Shown here: piece by piece, positions 5,949 to 7,467 of the stretch
Position numbering within the stretch: position 1 is the stretch's first letter
How the letters are laid out: every line of letters starts with the position of its first letter
NCBI GenBank assembly: GCA_051652785.1
Contig: JBOFUX010000066.1
Coordinates: 1 to 7,467, forward strand
Length of the DNA: 7,467 nucleotides
Reading direction: 5' to 3'
Source of the DNA: JAGNZR01 sp051652785
GTDB lineage: Bacteria > Fusobacteriota > Fusobacteriia > Fusobacteriales > Fusobacteriaceae
Position numbers and translations under genes: made by a program
The notes under the pieces: generated by a model
What the model was told of the DNA's origin: nothing
Databases searched by the model: none
The model's input: the letters and a program-made list of their open reading frames with translations, nothing else

Positions 5949-5977
5949 ATTATAACTTATAGTTTTATTTTTGTCAA
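5949..5977 (-). promoter_or_regulatory. Consensus sigma-70-type promoter of the peptide operon
   Basis: TTGACA (5972-5977), a 17-base spacer and TATAAT (5949-5954) on the minus strand match the consensus at all 12 positions with optimal spacing. Start of transcription is expected near 5942, giving a leader of about 90 bases. Such a strong promoter usually means high constitutive output or control by a repressor. Confidence 0.88.
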
Positions 5978-6239
5978 CACTTTATGTTTTATTTTAGCAT
6001 TTTTAATTATTAAACAAAACACTAAAATGCTTTCAAATGTGAAAAAAATTTCAAAAATCATCAAGCCATTTTGAAATCGATTTAAGAACTTCTCTGAATC
6101 TATTTATTTGAATAAAGTTTTAGATAGATATAGTTTATTTAAGTATAGTAAAGATAGTTTTATCGTTTATTTCATCAATAACTGTAGTTTTGAATTTTTT
6201 TAACATAATTTTATTTTAATAAAAGATCAACTATTAACT
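5978..6239. other. AT-rich stretch without a convincing gene
   Basis: Frames here are short on both strands. The best is a 23-codon minus-strand frame (6135-6206, MLKKFKTTVIDEINDKTIFT...) without a ribosome binding site, and a short stretch RFREVLKSISKWLDDF in another minus frame near 6060-6110. These could be scraps of a decayed mobile element. I recognise neither. Confidence 0.4.
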
Positions 6240-6444
6240 ATGAAAAAACTAGTAGAAAATGGTGGCGTTCTCGAGAAAGAAGAAATTCAAAAATATATAA
6301 ATAAATATATTTTAACAATTCAAATAGGATTGATAGAGGATAATTTAAAATATCCTTTTGATGAGTACAAAGAAGTAAAAAGTGGACAAAAGAAAAGAAG
6401 CAAAGCACATAATTTACTTAAAAGACTAGAAAGATATTTTGATG
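6240..6444 (+). pseudogene. IS66-type transposase (TnpC) C-terminal fragment
   Basis: The frame reads MKKLVENGG...FDEYKEVKSGQKKRSKAHNLLKRLERYFDG and then runs into the right IS256 copy, where it continues for 14 foreign codons. KRSKAHNLLKRLERY corresponds to the conserved IS66 block (usually R-S/K-R-N-L-L-x-R-L-x-x-Y) that lies just before the F-NNQAERDIR motif with the catalytic Glu. That motif is missing because the IS256 copy inserted there. There is no ribosome binding site before the ATG, and the N-terminal catalytic part is absent, so it is a remnant. Recognition is by motif only. Confidence 0.65.
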
Positions 6445-6470
6445 GAGATTGTTTCAAGTTTTGTGTAAAC
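6445..6470 (+). repeat. IS256 right terminal repeat, right copy
   Basis: GAGATTGTTTCAAG, TT, TTGTGTAAAC: the inverted counterpart of 3189-3214 with one difference in the outer 14 bases. It forms the inner boundary of the right IS copy and interrupts the IS66 fragment. Confidence 0.65.
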
Positions 6471-6613
6471 ACTAAAAAATTAGCATAAAAATTTTATATA
6501 AAAATAGGTAAAATTTAACTAAATTTATTCATTTTTTTTATAACTTATTTTTTTAAATTGTCAAATAAGGGTATCAAAAATCCTCTTTATTATTTTACTA
6601 GATTTATTCTATT

Positions 6614-7409
6614 TTAAATTCTATCCTCAAAATATATTTGAAATTAAGATATTATTTGCCCCCATTATCTCTGTTTTGTAGTCCATTTTTTTGTAATATC
6701 TATAGTTATGAAATAAAGCATTTTTAGTAAATTTTAAGTCGCTCAAATTCATTTAGCTTACTAAGCCAAAATTTTGCACTTTAATTTTCTTCAATCAACA
6801 TTCCTATTACTTCTTTTATTCCAATCGCTATGTATAAAGCTTTTTTTATTATTTGTCCTTCACTTTGTATGACATCCATAAATACTACTGGATAAACTCG
6901 CTCAAGAGGTCTATTTTGCCATTCTTTTGCTATAGGGAGTATTTATATCTGTGATTCTACTAATAGTGCTATCTGACATTTCTATTCCATACATTTCAGT
7001 TATGTTATTTTCTATATCTTCTGTTGTCATTCCTTTTGCATACATTGATATTATCTTTGACTCTAAGTCTTGACCTACTGCATTTTGATTTTTTTTTACT
7101 AGTTGTGGCGTATATTCTGAGTTTCTATCTCGCGGAACCCTTACATCAATGCTACCATTACTTGTTTTTAATGTTTTTTTTCGGTGTATCCGTTACAATA
7201 ATTTTTTGAATCTTCATTTCTATAATCATATTTTGAGTAACCTAATTCTTCTTCTATTTCTGCATTATAGCATTGCTCTATAACATCTTTCATCATGTCT
7301 TTAAATAAATTGTTTAAATCATCTGGCATCTTTATTTGCCCTTGTTTTAGAAAATCACGTATCACTTCTTTTCTTTTTTTTCTTCTTCACTAATAATTTT
7401 TTTTGCCAT
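6614..7409 (-). pseudogene. Decayed IS256-family transposase
   Basis: Starts like the left copy (ATG at 7407-7409, A8 tract, GTG frame from 7365) and matches for about 60 residues, then is broken where an A6 run has become A8 and the frame shifts (about 7175-7185). Further damage: loss of 12 bases after the first catalytic Asp (HYHVR lost), a 15-base loss between GGAATAAA repeats, a GAA-to-TAA stop, and two deletions equivalent to about 752-913 and 930-1173 of the left copy. These remove the second catalytic Asp and the Glu. It cannot encode an active enzyme. Confidence 0.88.
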
Positions 7410-7465
7410 AAAAAAACCTCCAAATTAGTATATTTTATTTTACACTAATTTGGAGGTTTACACAA
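7410..7465 (-). promoter_or_regulatory. Right-copy IS256 end with promoter and masking hairpin
   Basis: Exact mirror of 3-58: TTGTGT/TAAAAT promoter candidate, 16-bp stem (7444-7459 with 7414-7429) and GGAGG at 7417-7421. It is retained unchanged although the gene it served is dead, which suggests recent homogenisation of the ends or that the end sequence is needed for transposition. Confidence 0.55.
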
Positions 7466-7467
7466 TC

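Larger units (their letters stand above)
6445..7467 (-). mobile_element. IS256-family insertion sequence, right copy, internally deleted
   Basis: An inverted copy of the left IS256-family element, about 1.02 kb instead of about 1.47 kb. The outer end is identical to the left copy for more than 110 bases, and the rest is diverged by point changes, small indels and two larger deletions. Both terminal repeats survive, so it is a non-autonomous derivative that the left copy's transposase could still act on. It lacks the nested IS and shows the empty insertion site. The window probably ends about 14 bases before the true element end. Confidence 0.87.

Noticed and set aside
6135..6206. 23-codon minus-strand frame considered as a second precursor peptide
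   Set aside because: No ribosome binding site, lies upstream of the operon promoter, and has no KP-type leader motif.

Overview
The window is very AT-rich. Its coding style (consensus TTGACA/TATAAT promoter, strong GGAGG-type ribosome binding sites, AAA/ATA/TTA-rich codons) fits a low-GC Firmicute such as a clostridium, or a fusobacterium. The sequence alone does not settle which. It is accessory DNA: a 3.2-kb gene cassette enclosed by two inverted copies of one IS256-family insertion sequence, with other IS elements or remnants nested inside or beside them.

Layout. The left IS256-family copy (1-3214) carries a full-length transposase reading frame (103-1290). A second, unrelated DDE insertion sequence has jumped in just after the transposase stop (1313-3048, 15-bp perfect terminal repeats, 10-bp target duplication), and its own transposase is broken by an extra 8-bp repeat unit. 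The right copy (6445-7467, inverted) is a deletion derivative. Its transposase has lost two blocks holding two of the three catalytic acidic residues, yet both of its ends remain. The first and last 100-plus bases of the window are exact reverse complements, so the outer ends are matched and the whole looks like a composite transposon. The window probably stops about 14 bases inside the outer terminal repeats.

Cargo. The cassette is one leftward operon: a consensus sigma-70-type promoter (5949-5977), a leader with two palindromes, an 18-codon peptide gene (5795-5851) with a near-perfect ribosome binding site, a 19-bp-stem terminator/attenuator overlapping its stop codon, a radical SAM enzyme with a SPASM/twitch-like C-terminus (4829-5722), a PqqD-like RiPP recognition protein (4417-4758) and a 12-TM MFS transporter (3240-4427). 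This is the minimal parts list of a ribosomally made, radical-SAM-modified peptide: precursor, leader-binding protein, maturase, exporter. The peptide MKYSKPTYITILLKNESS resembles the start of PqqA (precursor of pyrroloquinoline quinone) position by position up to Glu16, but ends before the tyrosine that PQQ synthesis requires, and no pqqB/C/F-like gene is present. The product is therefore probably not PQQ and may be undescribed.

Between the promoter and the right IS copy lie about 260 bases without a convincing gene and then the cut-off C-terminal part of an IS66-type transposase (6240-6444), into which the right IS256 copy inserted. No regulator, immunity gene or peptidase is visible.
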